From positions 248,001-312,000 of the forward strand of contig CAJNOJ010000026.1 in NCBI GenBank assembly GCA_905250025.1: 64,000 nucleotides of DNA, in the 5' to 3' direction. Below are positions 34,047 to 46,800 of this stretch, one piece after another; the stretch's first letter is position 1; each line of letters opens with the position of its first letter. The position numbers and the translations under genes were made by a program. This DNA is from Adineta ricciae. Taxonomy: Eukaryota > Rotifera > Eurotatoria > Adinetida > Adinetidae. A model generated the notes under the pieces. That model searched no databases and had not been told where the DNA came from. It worked only from the letters and a program-made list of their open reading frames with translations.

Positions 34047-36214
34047 TCTCTCGTTCCCTTTTTTATGTTATTATTGACCTATTCGCACTGGGCACACGAT
34101 GAAGAAAAGAGGGGTGGGATGTAAAAGAAAGAAGAGAACGCTTACCAGTTTGAGATTAATGATGTGGTCGTGTGATCGGTCGAATTTGTTTTTATACATG
34201 TTTGAGAAAGAAATAGATAGATGAATAAGAAGAAAGTATAGTGCTATCGTATGCTTCTATGTTTGTATATGCACATACTTCTTGTTTTCACATGTTCGTC
34301 TTCTTACTTTTCTTCTTCCATCGTTCTGACGCCAATAACATTTGCGCCCGAAACAAGACACCAATTTCGACGACTAGCTTAGGTCTAGAAGAAATGAAAG
34401 AGAGAAAAAAAAAGGAAAGAAAGAAGAAAAAACCCGAGAAATAAAGAATCGAATTTTCTTCTTTTCTCCTGATACCATCGGTCGTACCTACTACTACGAC
34501 TAGCACATAACAATAAGACAGACGATGCTGAAAAAAAAAAGAAAAAGGAAAGAAGAAAAGAGTAGCAGGCAACAGTAGTAATTTTACCGAGTATTTTTGA
34601 CAAGGGAATTGGGTTGGAGGGTAATAGCAATAGAAGAACGAGTCTATTAGGGAAAACACAAAGTTTATGATGATGTATATAGATGCATTGGTGGCCGACG
34701 TGCGTTCTCTAACTACTATCCATTTTTCTTACAAATGATGACGACAACAATAACAACAACCTGCACTAAGAAGAAAGAAAGAAACGAACTAGTTTATTTT
34801 CCTATCACTAATACTATGCATTATTCTCATCAATAATAACAAACATCTTCGACAGACTTGTTACATAATTCTAAAGAAAAAAAAACACTTGATAATAGTG
34901 ATAGTACCGTTATGGCGAAAGGAAGATGATTTCATGCTATATATGTTATCCATTTGTAATTACTCATCTACATGCAGTTAGTGTAGACTGAGCTCGGGTG
35001 CGTGTGTAATAATCAAAGAAACTGTTGCCGCTTGATTCAATTTGACGCAGCAATATTGAAAGAGTGAGAGTGAATCTGTTCTAAATCAACTGAACACGGT
35101 GCGAGGAGAAGAAGAATAGTAGAAATTAAATTAGACAATATTTGTCACGCATCATCTGTCAAGCATCCATTTCCGTAGCAGATTGTACCTGGATAGAAAC
35201 GTTCACCGAACAAAAAGAAAAGACTTTCAAATGGCATCTATAACGTGTTTTCATATTCGCATGAATATTTCATAGAAAATGTAATCAAGAAAGTAATATA
35301 TAGCACAATTGATTTCTACTAATGCATTCATCCACTTGATTGAATTTCATCATAATTTGTTCATATATAATTCTTTTGATTTCTCTTCCATTACTCATTC
35401 AATACCGAAACGTAACTCGACAAACAACCGTGTGCGTGCCAAAGATTATACTCAAGTAACTTGATCTCTCTCTAAAGTTTAGTCTCTGTTTACAGTTTAT
35501 CGCCAGTCGATAACAACGACACTAAAAAGAAATCTTAAACGGAAATATGACACAATAATAGTGTGACAATTGATTCTTTCCTTCACCTAATCCGATGATC
35601 AATAATAGACAATGACAGCTGAAGGTGAGAAGATCACGCCTGTTGTCTCTCTCTCCCTGACTGATGCTCACTATTTGAACCAACATTGACTAATAAACAC
35701 GATATGTATACAGACTAAAGCTGAAACTAAACAGAAGTCGAACAATTGAAAACGATTATCATCAATGGTCTGTACGTCATGCACGAGTTCGAATCGATAG
35801 GAAACGAAAACGTGATGTTAGAAAACAATATCGAAGTTAATTATGTTTCACGCAGAGTCAGTTCGTACTATGGCTGATGTGTTCTTCCGATTGATTTAAA
35901 ACTACGATATCATGTCGCACGTAATAAATACGATGAAGTTTTTTTTTTTTCTTTCGGACAAAAACCGTGCGACACACTGTGAGTCATAGACTAAAAGAAT
36001 CTTTTGTCATTGCATAATATCGTTAACTTTTACTTGCTTTTCATTTCAATACTCGTAAAACGTGGCAAGGTGCGTTGTTTTTTTTCTTTTTCTCGCAAAA
36101 AAGTAAGCACGACTAACGAAAAACGACGTACCCAGATCTGACGAGTGTTTCAATTTTGCCTGAGTTACACTATTCACGGGTGATACAAGCAAAAGAAAAG
36201 AAGATTCATTTTAC

Positions 36215-38089
36215 ATGACGTCCACGTTACTAGTACCGACAGAGTCTGCAGGAGAGACATCGCTATCGAACGAGCTCTGTAGTTATTGTCTCGAAAGACC
36301 GCACACTTTCGTTTGTATGTGTGGTGAGAAATACGATTCTTTTTGCGTTCAATTGCACGCCGAACAGATCAATCAAGAATTTCAACATGTCCAAAACACT
36401 GTTGGTCAGCGTTTATTAGAAGTCGAACAAATAGTCGATGATGATGCGTGTGAGGATGCAAAAGCATTCGTAGAAAATTGGGTGCGTATTGAATACGAAT
36501 GATGTTCAAGATACAGTACTTGCAATCTTCTTTTGTAGAAAGATCAACGCATGCAAATGATTAACGAGATTGCCGAAGGTGCGTTAATGAAGATACGAAA
36601 GCGCAAAGAGATTTATTTAGATTTTGGTTCATTGCGAAATGAGTTCAATTCCTTGTTCGACCCAACTGGAAAAGTTACCCATGAACAATTAAACACTATG
36701 ATCAACTTACAACGACAAGTCTTGAAAAAAGCCGATCAATTACCAACTTTACTTCATGCACTTTTCAATCACACAAATTTAGATTCACAACTTCTATCTT
36801 GTTTAAATGTTGATATATCTAACCTTCTATCCGGCGATCCTCAAATAACAGAAATGTTACAATCATCCGTACGTTCTCCTGATCTTCACGTTACGATAAC
36901 GAACAGTGGAAGTACTAACAACAATTATGCATTTAACTCAGTATTCCATCCTATGGAATCTTCAACAGACCCGACTATTCATCAATTAGTCAAAATGGAT
37001 TCAATTGTACCAGCTCCTATTGCTACTACACTAATAAGCCTAGAAAACAACGCATCTGATTTTGAAGCAAACATTGAACCACAAGAATTGACAAATAATC
37101 AGTCCGCAAATCATGTAACGAACGAAAGTTTAACCAGTGATCAATTTGATCCTGGTTATACATCGAGTATTATACGTCAGAATCCCACAGTAATCAATTC
37201 GCAAAATGATAAATTTGCTGGTACTTTGTGCTGTTATGAAAACCAACTATTATTCAATGACTATCATCAACGATTAATATGTCCTCGTCTAACTTTCATA
37301 CCAGATGTTTCTCAACCAACAGTACGACAACACATCGCCTGGACTCAGCCAGATACGTCTATTGGCGGTGGAGATGACAGTTGGATACAAGATATAGTAT
37401 ATTCAACTAAACTAAATGGATACTTCTTACTGAATCGTGCACGTTTACGATTGCTACGCAGTGACACATTAACAATGGAGGAATTCGATGAGTTCCCTGA
37501 TTATAGTATGAAACGAGTTGCATGCGATGAAACTTCTATTTATTTGATATCAGCATCGGGTAGTATATCGCAAAATGGCGATGAAGTGATTGTTATGGAC
37601 TATACCAAGCAAGATAAAGTTTTCAAAACATTTCGAGATTTGATACTTATGCGGAGTAAACGTGCAATCGGATCACTTATCGGCGAGATAACTGATATAG
37701 CCGTGGGAAGAAATGGCCAAGTGATTCTCTCGTATCGTTACGAACGACGACATGATGTTGGCACTTGCTTGTATAAAGTAACAAATCATGGAAATGAATG
37801 GTCGTTTATTAGACGTTTACTGTTAAGTGACTGTTGGCGAGATGACGTGTTCTTTACACCACGAGTGGAATGGTGTGACAACTTGAACGTTTTCATTCTT
37901 GTCGAGTATCTGACTGGTCATTTAATCATGATTGATCAAACGGGAGGAGCGAAAGGTGAATGTCACATGACACATACAGAAGTTCAACGTGAAGCACCAC
38001 TTAATATAAGTAGTTCTGCTAACAATTGGCTTTGTGTGCGGTATAAATCATCAATAAACGTTTATCGACTCGAAGACGCAAGATTTTGA
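36215..38089 (+). CDS. B-box-like zinc finger protein with propeller-like C-terminus
   Basis: Two exons (36215-36481, 36539-38089) give 605 residues. Cys22, Cys25, Cys34, Cys36, Cys44 and His48 (LCSYCLERPHTFVCMCGEKY) look like a small B-box-type zinc site. A helical, probably coiled-coil region follows (to about residue 200), then a disordered Asn/Ser/Thr-rich linker. From about 330 on, blocks with Trp/Asp and beta-strand character recur (DSWIQDIVYSTKLNGYFLLN, EITDIAVGRNGQVILSY, WRDDVFFTPRVEWCDNLNVF, NNWLCVRYKSSINVYRL), suggestive of a beta-propeller as in TRIM-NHL-like proteins, but without a RING. I do not recognise a named family; lineage-specific proteins of this design are plausible in rotifers. 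An AATAAA lies at 38161. Confidence 0.7.
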
Positions 38090-38160
38090 ACGAGTTCTAC
38101 TTTTATGTTTGCTTTTCATTGTAGACTTCGCATATGCATCATATATGAAACGATAATTTC

Positions 38161-38166
38161 AATAAA
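38161..38166 (+). promoter_or_regulatory. Candidate poly(A) signal AATAAA
   Basis: 72 bp after the stop of the B-box-like gene. Confidence 0.5.
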
Positions 38167-38462
38167 AGAATATACTTTCGAGTTTGACAGCAGTGTTGAA
38201 AAGCTATAATACACTTTTCTCAATAACTTTCTTTACTCGCCTGTTCACTGTAATGTATAACAAACATCAGTAGCATTTCCTAAAGAATTTTATCTATGAT
38301 CCATTTCCTAAGTTACAAATACAGATGATTTGTGCATCGTAGACTAAGTCTTATTATCCTGATTTTCTATTTTCTTCACATGTTGATAAATAAGTGAATT
38401 TGAGCGGAAAGTGACAAGTTTAGCAAAAGTAAAAGAAGGATCCAAGACGAAACATTTTCTTG

Positions 38463-39068
38463 TTAAATTAAGCTAAGCAATCGCTCAGTATATGGCCATG
38501 ATTCAATGATATGATGACATCCGTCATAAGAAAAACGATACGTTAAAGCAGGAAAATTACGTTTCGTACCAGTTTGTTTTCCCGGACTTCCAGCACACGT
38601 ATCCGTTATGGAGTCTGTAAAGCTAAACTATAAGTAAATTACCAGCATCTTTTTTGAATGGATGGAAGTGTAAAAATAAGCACTTTTATTAAGCGACAGC
38701 GACTGAACTCATCCAGTCTTGCTTCTCAGTGAATTTGAGCCTTCGTTGCCGACTCTGCACAGCATTTCTAGCCAAGAGATTTTCGAACACCCGGTCACAC
38801 TGTCAGCGTTCGTAATAGATGGTACGAAACGTAGTTCACCCGTCAAAACGTATAACTTCTTCAATGAGAATAAAATGTAAGCTGTTCAATATATTCTTGT
38901 GTTTTCGTTTTCTCAAACACTAATGGTACCTTGAATAGTGTGAAATGTAAAAGAACGTTGTTACATTTTGTAATTTGAAAATTGGATGATAGCTGTCCCC
39001 ACCGACGATTGTCATATCATGCTTTGTACAATACAATAGTTTGCGCGGTGAACAACAACCTCTTCTGT
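38463..39068 (-). other. Possible minus-strand exons of an unrecognised gene or pseudogene
   Basis: Several minus-strand stretches look protein-like but are not one clean frame. The exon-like piece 38463-38622 follows an acceptor-like AG and ends in a stop; it reads DTCAGSPGKQTGTKRNFPA and YRFSYDGCHHIIESWPYTER. Another, upstream on the minus strand at about 38935-39068, also follows an AG and reads RGCCSPRKLLYCTKHDMTIV. Between them the same frame as the last exon is open over about 49 codons (KLYVLTGELRFVPSITN, CSKISWLEMLC) but meets TGA and TAG before the last exon. Some GT/AG pairs could bridge part of this (introns of 40-50 nt), but I cannot build a complete model and see no start. It may be a cysteine-rich secreted protein gene, a decayed gene, or chance. 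Confidence 0.3.
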
Positions 39069-40205
39069 AAATCAAAAGATCGTTAGATTTATTTAGAAAC
39101 TAAGATAAACAAACTAAGAAAAAATAAAGAGATTAATGACGATAAATGTCCATAGCGATGGTGTTTGTTTCTTCATCACTCTCATCTTTACTGTTTTCCA
39201 AGAAATGGCGGAGGCAGTAGTTGCATCTTGTGATATCTTTGTCATTAGCACATTGTCAACCTGAAACAGGCAAGCCAAAGGCAGATGGAGAAGGCAACGT
39301 AGATTGTTATGAAATCAAACACAAGGAGAATGCAAAATAGATAAAAGATCACGACTAGACAGTATGTCGTGAAATTAATTAGCCGTAACATGATAAAGAG
39401 TATACACAGATACGAAGAGCGAGTGATATTGTCAGAATGCAACGGGATCAGCTTAATAGAAATGAATTCTCAAAAATTTCGTGGCAGTGAATCTTGGGAG
39501 GATGTGTGTACGTGTACCATAAAGTAGCAGCGCTAACTGAAACCGAAGTCAATTGAAAATCCATACATCAATGACTATTTCAAGCTTAGATTTTTTCGTT
39601 TCAAATCAGTTCCGTGTGTAGTTATGTGTTAGTAGAATTAAGAGAGATTTTCAATGAAAATAGGATAGCAGTACGTTAACGACAAATTTCGTGTGCGTCC
39701 TTATTCATTCCTTCACTGGAATATCAATCAAATATTGAAAAAGAACGAGTATCTATAGATTTCTTCGAATTGAGGTATTCATTGATTTTCAACGTTCTTG
39801 TTGTTTTTTATTCATGTCAATCTTTCTATTAGAAATTGTCGTATCATCTGTTCATTATCTCTTGTCATGAAGAAAGAAAAGAAGAGAAGGAATGAATGCA
39901 TGAATTGACAGTACACTAAATACAGACACACAACAGATAGTAAGTATATCCTATCGAATTAGATAATGTTGACGTGAATAAAGGACAGAGTAACAAAGAA
40001 TACACGATTGGAGGAAAGATTTTTTGATGAACGACAAAAGAAGAACGTAGAAATAAAACAATAAGATAGCTGATACAGCTAGTTGATTACATATATATCA
40101 TTGATTGAATAGAAGATTAGATTATATGCCTAAACGTACACTTCAATCGGTAAATTTTGATCTTTTTCTGTTCGTTTCTAGTTGCAATACTGTCCATCAG
40201 GATGT

Positions 40206-43200
40206 TTAAGTAGAAGATTTCAATGGAGGGATGGAAACAGGTCGGTCCGGTAGAGTGGTGGAAGGAACAGTAGCTGTACATGCTGGTGTAGATGAAGGAC
40301 GAGTATTTGTCGATGGAGAATCGGCTATGCTCGAATGACGATGAGATTTCGCATTCGGCGATGAGTTTGATGATCTCGAAGACGAAGGAGATGTTGCCGA
40401 CGGACCAGATGATTTACCATAGAAATCACGTTTTTTACGCGGTGATTGCATAATCATCGATCGACTTCAAAACAAAAAATAGAGATATCCAATAGAAGTA
40501 TTCGTTCATACCTGATTTCATCAGCTAGTTGAGATGTTTTTGTACTTGATGACGTTGGACTACTTAGCAATGTTTTGACACTAACAGATTGAATAACGGC
40601 TGCTTGCGGTGGTTTTTGTTGTTGTTGTTTAGATTGTTGTCCAACTGAATGAACTTGAACGGGTTCTAATTGTTTAGCAGAGAGAAGGCTGTTGGTACTC
40701 GCAGATGTTGTCATTGATTGAGATTGCCCAGATTGTGCTCCTGGACGTTTATCAGTTGTTTTTGTTGGTGAAATCATCGAATTACTATCTGAAGTTTTCT
40801 TCACCTTTTTCGGAATAGTAAATCCGGATTTCCTTTCTATTTTCCTTATGTCAAACAATGATGCGGAAACTAAAACAAACATTCGAGCATATTTTATACA
40901 ATTTAATAATTTCCTTTACTTGGATTTGAAGACGACGGATATTCAATTGATCGTAATGTGCTTCCCTTCTCCAGTGTTGGATACGATTGCTTGGTACTTT
41001 CTTGCTGCTGAGTCTGTTTACTCATACTTGCTAATAATGTTGAATAAGTGTTGTCGTTAATAGAATGACTGGTTGTCAACGAATGATGACCGTTGGTTTG
41101 AATCGATTGTAAAATAACTGATAATCTTTCGTTTTCTTGATCATATTCAGCGATTTCTTTTTCCAATGTAACGACTTTCGAGCGTAGTTCTTTGTGTTTA
41201 CTGGAGATATCATTGGCATAAGTTATTAATTGAACTGGTCGCTCGAGATCCTCGATACCCAACTCATTCGTACGTAGTTTGAGTAAATTTATTGTATCTT
41301 CAAGTAACAGCTTGATGTTGTTCTCCAGACAACTAACTTTTGTCTTCAATGTTTGATTTAGCTCTTTCTCATTCTCAACTTGTTGTTTCAGATGTTCACG
41401 GTAAGCATTTGACTTCATATAGGTAAAATATGAAAAGAGACGTTGTCGAAAGCGATCCAGATAAGTGTTAATCGAATCGAAGAACTGTTGGTCTTCTTGT
41501 TCGGATAAACAATCCCGGAAATGGCGAATATCGAGATTTTCATTGGCTAGTTTTGTCATATGGCGATAGTTAAAACGTTCATTGGAGTTTGACGATGAAT
41601 AAGTTTGACTAGTGGGATGTAGATCATTCAAAGTTGAATGATAATCTTTCGATGATGTGCGATGACGTTTCGAAGTGAGAAGCTCATCATTGGAGAGATC
41701 GGATTCGTAGTCGAATTGACTTTTATCAGGATAAGATTTTTTGTTTGTTGTTGAAGAATTGCTTTTGCGTTTCCGATTCGAATGCTTCGATGCACGATGA
41801 GGCAATAGATTCTCATCAGTCTTGTCAGGTCGGTGGTAGGGAATAGATTTTGTTTGACGTTGATGTCTTCCATTCGATGAGGGGTTCGTCGAAGATGAAT
41901 TGTTTGATGATGGAGATAGAGAGTTGTCGTCGTCATTAGATTTTGTATGACTACAACGATATTTCGGATGAGTTTATTCAACGAATGACAAAACTTACAT
42001 CGATCGAGGTCCTTTTCCGTGTGATTGATGCATCTTTTCATAATACAGTGCTAATTTGCTGTGATCGATGATATGAAGATAATATTGCACAGATTTATCC
42101 GACCAACTAACTTTACCAAAGAGTTCTTCGGGCTTTCTGCAGAAGATTATATGTTCGAAGTGAGAAAAAGTATCTGATTTTGAGAATACATACGTCACAT
42201 GCATAACGGCACCTAAGTCGTTTTTCGTTCGATCATTCAATCGAAACGTTTCCGGACAAAATTCTCGTGATGATACTATCCTTGCCCCATCTAAATAAAA
42301 CAATCACATCGAATCGATTATTTCACTTCCCCGGTGTAATTTTCAAAGACGATTACCTTTCATATTCATGAATTTCACCTTCAACTCATGATTCACTCTC
42401 GAGCCAAACACATAGTTATTCACAAAAATCACATCAGCTTCTTTAATTCTCTCATCAATCATCTCATGCACCAAGAAATCGCCTTGTTCCAGCTGAAAAT
42501 CGGAATACTGTTTGCCGTACCAACGCATCCACGAACGAAATTCATCCGCCATGGCACGCGCATAACCCGCCGGCGTTTCTTCGTATTCAATTCCATAGAC
42601 ATGTTTACAATTGGCTAATGCAGCAACATGTAGAACAACATTACCAACACCTGAGCCAAGATCAATGAAGGTTTGATCTTCGGTTAGGTTGATCACTTTA
42701 AGTATCGAATCGATCAAATCAGGTGACGTTTCACCATAAACCTAGATGACGATGAGAAATTTAGTAAGAGGATAAATGAAGAAGTGAGTTTGTTTGTTTA
42801 CTGAGGGTGAAAATGGTTCATAATCACGTAGTTTATCTGGATCGATCACTGCTCGACTGTACACTTGAGCAAGAATATGACGAAATAATTTCGATGTAGC
42901 ACGTTGTTCCAGACGAGCAGAAAACGCTTCTGTGCCTCGATTTAGTTTGATGTGTGTATCAATAATTTTATTGAATTTATCACACAGTTCTTTCATTTGT
43001 GTATATGAATGTATGTCGCATGTTGAAAGTCCAAGATTTTGTTGGTACAATGCAGGATAATCTATTGCAGCAGAATAACAACGTTAGTTGACTGAGTAGT
43101 ACTCGAGATAAAAATGCTTTACCTTCGAAAACTAAACGAATTGTTTTGACAATCTCATCACCACCAACAAACACGCCATCTTTTTTCGTATTCTAAACAG

Positions 43201-43344
43201 GGTAAAACGAGAAATAGTGTTTCAAAATGAAGAAGATCATATGTTTGTTACCTGTCGTTCAACACTCGGCCAAGTAAATACAGCTGGCTCAACACCTGCT
43301 GGACTATGAAGTTTGAGTTCACGAATAGGATTCGCATTGGCCAT
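40206..43344 (-). CDS. DOT1L: DOT1-like histone H3 lysine-79 methyltransferase (block 2)
   Basis: Second copy of the gene at 36-3172 with the same nine-exon plan; start ATG at 43344 (MANANPIREL). The catalytic half differs from block 1 by very few residues (for example KVINLTEDQ for KVMNLTEDQ and YEETPAGYA for YEQTPAGYA), and the SAM motif DLGSGVGNVVLHVA is unchanged. Most base differences there are silent, pointing to selection on both copies. The tail differs more and has one extra Gln in the poly-Gln run (near 40620). No disruption seen. Confidence 0.92.
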
Positions 43345-43881
43345 ATTTGTCTAGAATAAACACGCATGAATATGGATAGATTTCGTATCGACAAGTTAAT
43401 TACCTACTATGTAAAGTAGTACGCAAAGTGAATAAGTAATTTGATTAGCTTTAAATTACAAAACAAAATCACATGGATTGATTTCTTTTTCGTTCGTTTT
43501 TTCCTTCTGATTACTGCTGTATGACAATATCTACATCTACATATTCATTCGTTTGACAGTATAGAGGCGTGGTTCGTCGAAATCGACAAATCAAATTCTA
43601 TTGTTGTTTGCCATAAAACAAGAACAGAGAGACATCTATCGACCGGATCATTTATTTCGCTTTTCTTTTGAATCTATCGAGGAACATCTGATTTGTAATG
43701 ATTCTCTTCAGCTAATCACTGATTGTACTTTATTCTCTTTTTTTCCTACCTATCGTATTCGATAGATAAGTTTTATCATTACAAAAACAAATATAATGGA
43801 ATCAAAAAAGCAAAGAAAATAATCACATGAAGAAAGGGTTCTATCATAAAGTAATTGCTAAAAGTGGTAAATATAGGAAAT
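43345..43881. other. Intergenic, DOT1L promoter side / GLDC 3' flank (block 2)
   Basis: Counterpart of 3173-3713, with scattered substitutions and small indels. No gene seen. Confidence 0.55.
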
Positions 43882-46800
43882 TTAATCCACACGGCATTTT
43901 AGATTCTTATCACCATAGACATCATTCACACGTCCACATGACGGCCAAAATTTGTAATTGGGTGAAACAAAATGCTAGAAAACAGGCAACTCTTTCACTT
44001 CACAGAATTCGATAAAGGACTTACAATAGGAAAAACAGCTTTATTCAATGAATAAGGTAGAGTCCATTTCTCATGAAGGAAAACATGTTGTGAATGTGGT
44101 GCATTTTTCAATGGATTGTTTTTTTTATCGAATTCTCCGCTTTCGATTTGAGAGATTTCCTTTCGAATTTCTAAACAGAAGCAAACAAGTATGTCGAACC
44201 GATCTCTTCTGTATTCAACTGACCGATTAATGCATCACAGAATCGATCGAGTTCACTTTTGTCTTCGGATTCTGTTGGTTCAATCATTAATGAACCGGCA
44301 ACCGGCCAGGAAACAGTGGGGGCATGAAAACCGTAGTCTTGTAAACGTTTGGCAATATCAACGGCATCCACATTCGTACGTTCTTTAAACGGACTCACAT
44401 CAATGATAAATTCATGTGCAGCGAAACCTTTTAAAGAAAGGGAAATAAACTAACTAGCTGAAACTTCGGTGTGCTACAAACCATTTTTGCCACGAAATAA
44501 GACTTTGTATGAAGATTCGAGACGTTTAGCTATGTAATTAGCATTGAGTATTGCTGTTTCTGTTGCACGTCGAAGACCACCAGCGCCCATCATTCGAATG
44601 TACATCCAAGAGATTGGTAGAATCGATGCAGAACCAAATGGAGCTGCTGAAACAGGACCGTACGAATCTTCTGAATTATGCTCGGAACCGCGTTCCAGTA
44701 GAGGATGATTTGGAAGGAATGGTGCAAGATGTTTCTTACTAAAAACAGACAACACAGAAAGCAATGATGGAGTCATTCAGAATTGATCAGGAGACGAATA
44801 GTCTGTGACAAAAAGATGAGCAACTTACACTCCGATAGGTCCTGAAAGGAAAATAGAATTCAATTAAGACTTTAACGAATTCGAATGTTACTACAAACCC
44901 ATGCCAGGTCCGCCACCGCCATGAGGGATGCAGAATGTTTTATGTAAGTTCAAATGTGACACATCTGAACCATAATCACCTGGACGACATAAACCAACTT
45001 GAGCATTCATATTTGCTCCGTCAAGGTATACTTGACCACCGTTCTTATGAATAATTTCGCAGAATTCCCTATTGTATTGACATGTTGTCAATCTAAGTTA
45101 TTCGCCAACTTATTTTACCTGATTGTTTCTTCGAAAACTCCACTGGTACTTGGATATGTAACAATACCACAGGCAAGTGTGTCCTTATGTTTTTCAGCTA
45201 TTTGAGCTAAGTGTTTCATATCCACAGCTCCGCTTTTATCTAACTGAACTTTTTCGATTTTCATTCCAGCCATGACTTCAAATGTAAAACATAGAAGTGT
45301 TTTTCTTTCATCGAAAAGAACAAGCTCTTTTACTAGCTGATGCAAAATTCGTTCCATGAGCAGATATTGGAATCAAACAAACCTGAACAGAAACATAGAA
45401 GTTTGATACAAATCAACAATATCATATCAGAGATCTTACTCGTCGCTGTGGTTGACCACTGTGTTCATGGTATGCTCGTATTACTCGCAAGCCTGCGTAT
45501 TCTCCTTGAGCCCCACTAAACAAACAAGTAAGAGACTTGCCTTCCTTTCTACCATACACTGACCTATTCGGTTGAAATGATATCTTATCGTAACCAGTAA
45601 TTTCACATAGAAATTGATTAAGATCAGTGAGTAATCGAACATAACCTTTCCATTGCGAGGACGGAGCGAATGGGTGAATCCGATTAAAGTGTGCCCATGA
45701 ACATGGCTAAAACATCGAACACAATTAGTGTGAACGAAAACTATAAGAAGCTTTCCATACAGTTAGTTCTGCCGCAGCATTCAGTTTCATTGTGCATGAG
45801 CCTAGTGGGATCATGGAATGTACCAATGAAATATCTTTGTTTTCTAAATGTTTCATATAGCGCATTAATTTCGTTTCAGATCGATATCTAAAATATTGAT
45901 TTTTGAATTGTGAACGAGTCATTATCGAATAGTAATTTACTTATTGAAGATTTCAGCATTTAGAAAACGACTTTGACGAGTTAAGTTACCAAAATCACGT
46001 GGACGTTGTGTTGTTTCACTCTAAACCAGATTATTCTAACCATATTTCAACTAAAAACATGATGTCTTCTTCTTACTGATGATTGATTCTCAACATTAAA
46101 TATCCATTTCAAATCGGCAACGTCATTCTCATTCATTGTTTCATCTAATGAAACACCAACCTGAATGATAAAAGTAAACCAGTCAGTCGAAATTCATCAT
46201 TCACTGTCAGTTATACGTACACTACCATTATCATGATAACGTAAATTAATGCGTTTTTCTTGCGCACGTTGTTTGATTTCGTCGATACTCATTCGTGGTT
46301 TGATTTTTAATGTATCAAAGAAGAGTTCGTTTTTGATTGAATGTCCACCGGCTTTGACACCTGAAAGAAATCCGTCAGAATCTATGAATTCATTAGCAAA
46401 ATTCTAATATTCACTTTCGGCAAGATCACAAGTTAGCACATGAATTTTCGTAGCTATGTTTCGGAGGCCTTGTCTTCCATGGTACAAACAATACATGGCG
46501 ACCATATTGGCGAGCAATGCTTGTGCTAGACGGAAGAGAAAAATCGTTTTGCTGCTACTTTTCAGTGATCATTTTCCATACCAGTACAGATATTGCTTGT
46601 AGCTCTCTCCTGTCGAATGTGTTGTTCACGCGTTTGAAGTGCTAAACGATAAGCTTTGGCTCCATGTGAATCACTAGCAGGAATCAAATCAGAGACATGG
46701 ACGAATAAACGAAGATCTTACATTGTTAAACCAACTAATCGGCCAGGCATGTCACGTTTAAATGTTTCTGCACACGAAAAGAAAGCTGCATGTGGACCAC

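Larger units (their letters stand above)
32397..36214. other. 3.8-kb gene-poor stretch
   Basis: The longest unannotated region of the window, between divergent TRMT10C and the B-box-like gene. Contains simple-sequence tracts: (TA)n at 33551-33564, a CT tract at 33857-33889 and (GC)n at 34031-34046, and purine-rich DNA around 34390-34440 and 34530-34560. Open frames on both strands are low-complexity translations of these tracts. No gene, RNA gene or transposon recognised. Confidence 0.5.
38090..40205. other. Spacer end before block 2
   Basis: 2.1 kb between the B-box-like gene and block 2 DOT1L. Apart from the possible minus-strand exons, it holds AT-rich DNA. A hydrophobic minus-strand frame at 39245-39442 has no ATG at its start and no obvious partner. 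The left limit of block 2 is in or before this part. Confidence 0.5.

Noticed and set aside
39245..39442. Hydrophobic 65-codon minus-strand frame, possible small membrane protein
   Set aside because: It begins with a non-ATG codon and has no partner exon in a compatible phase; AT-rich DNA often gives hydrophobic frames. Kept only as a note.
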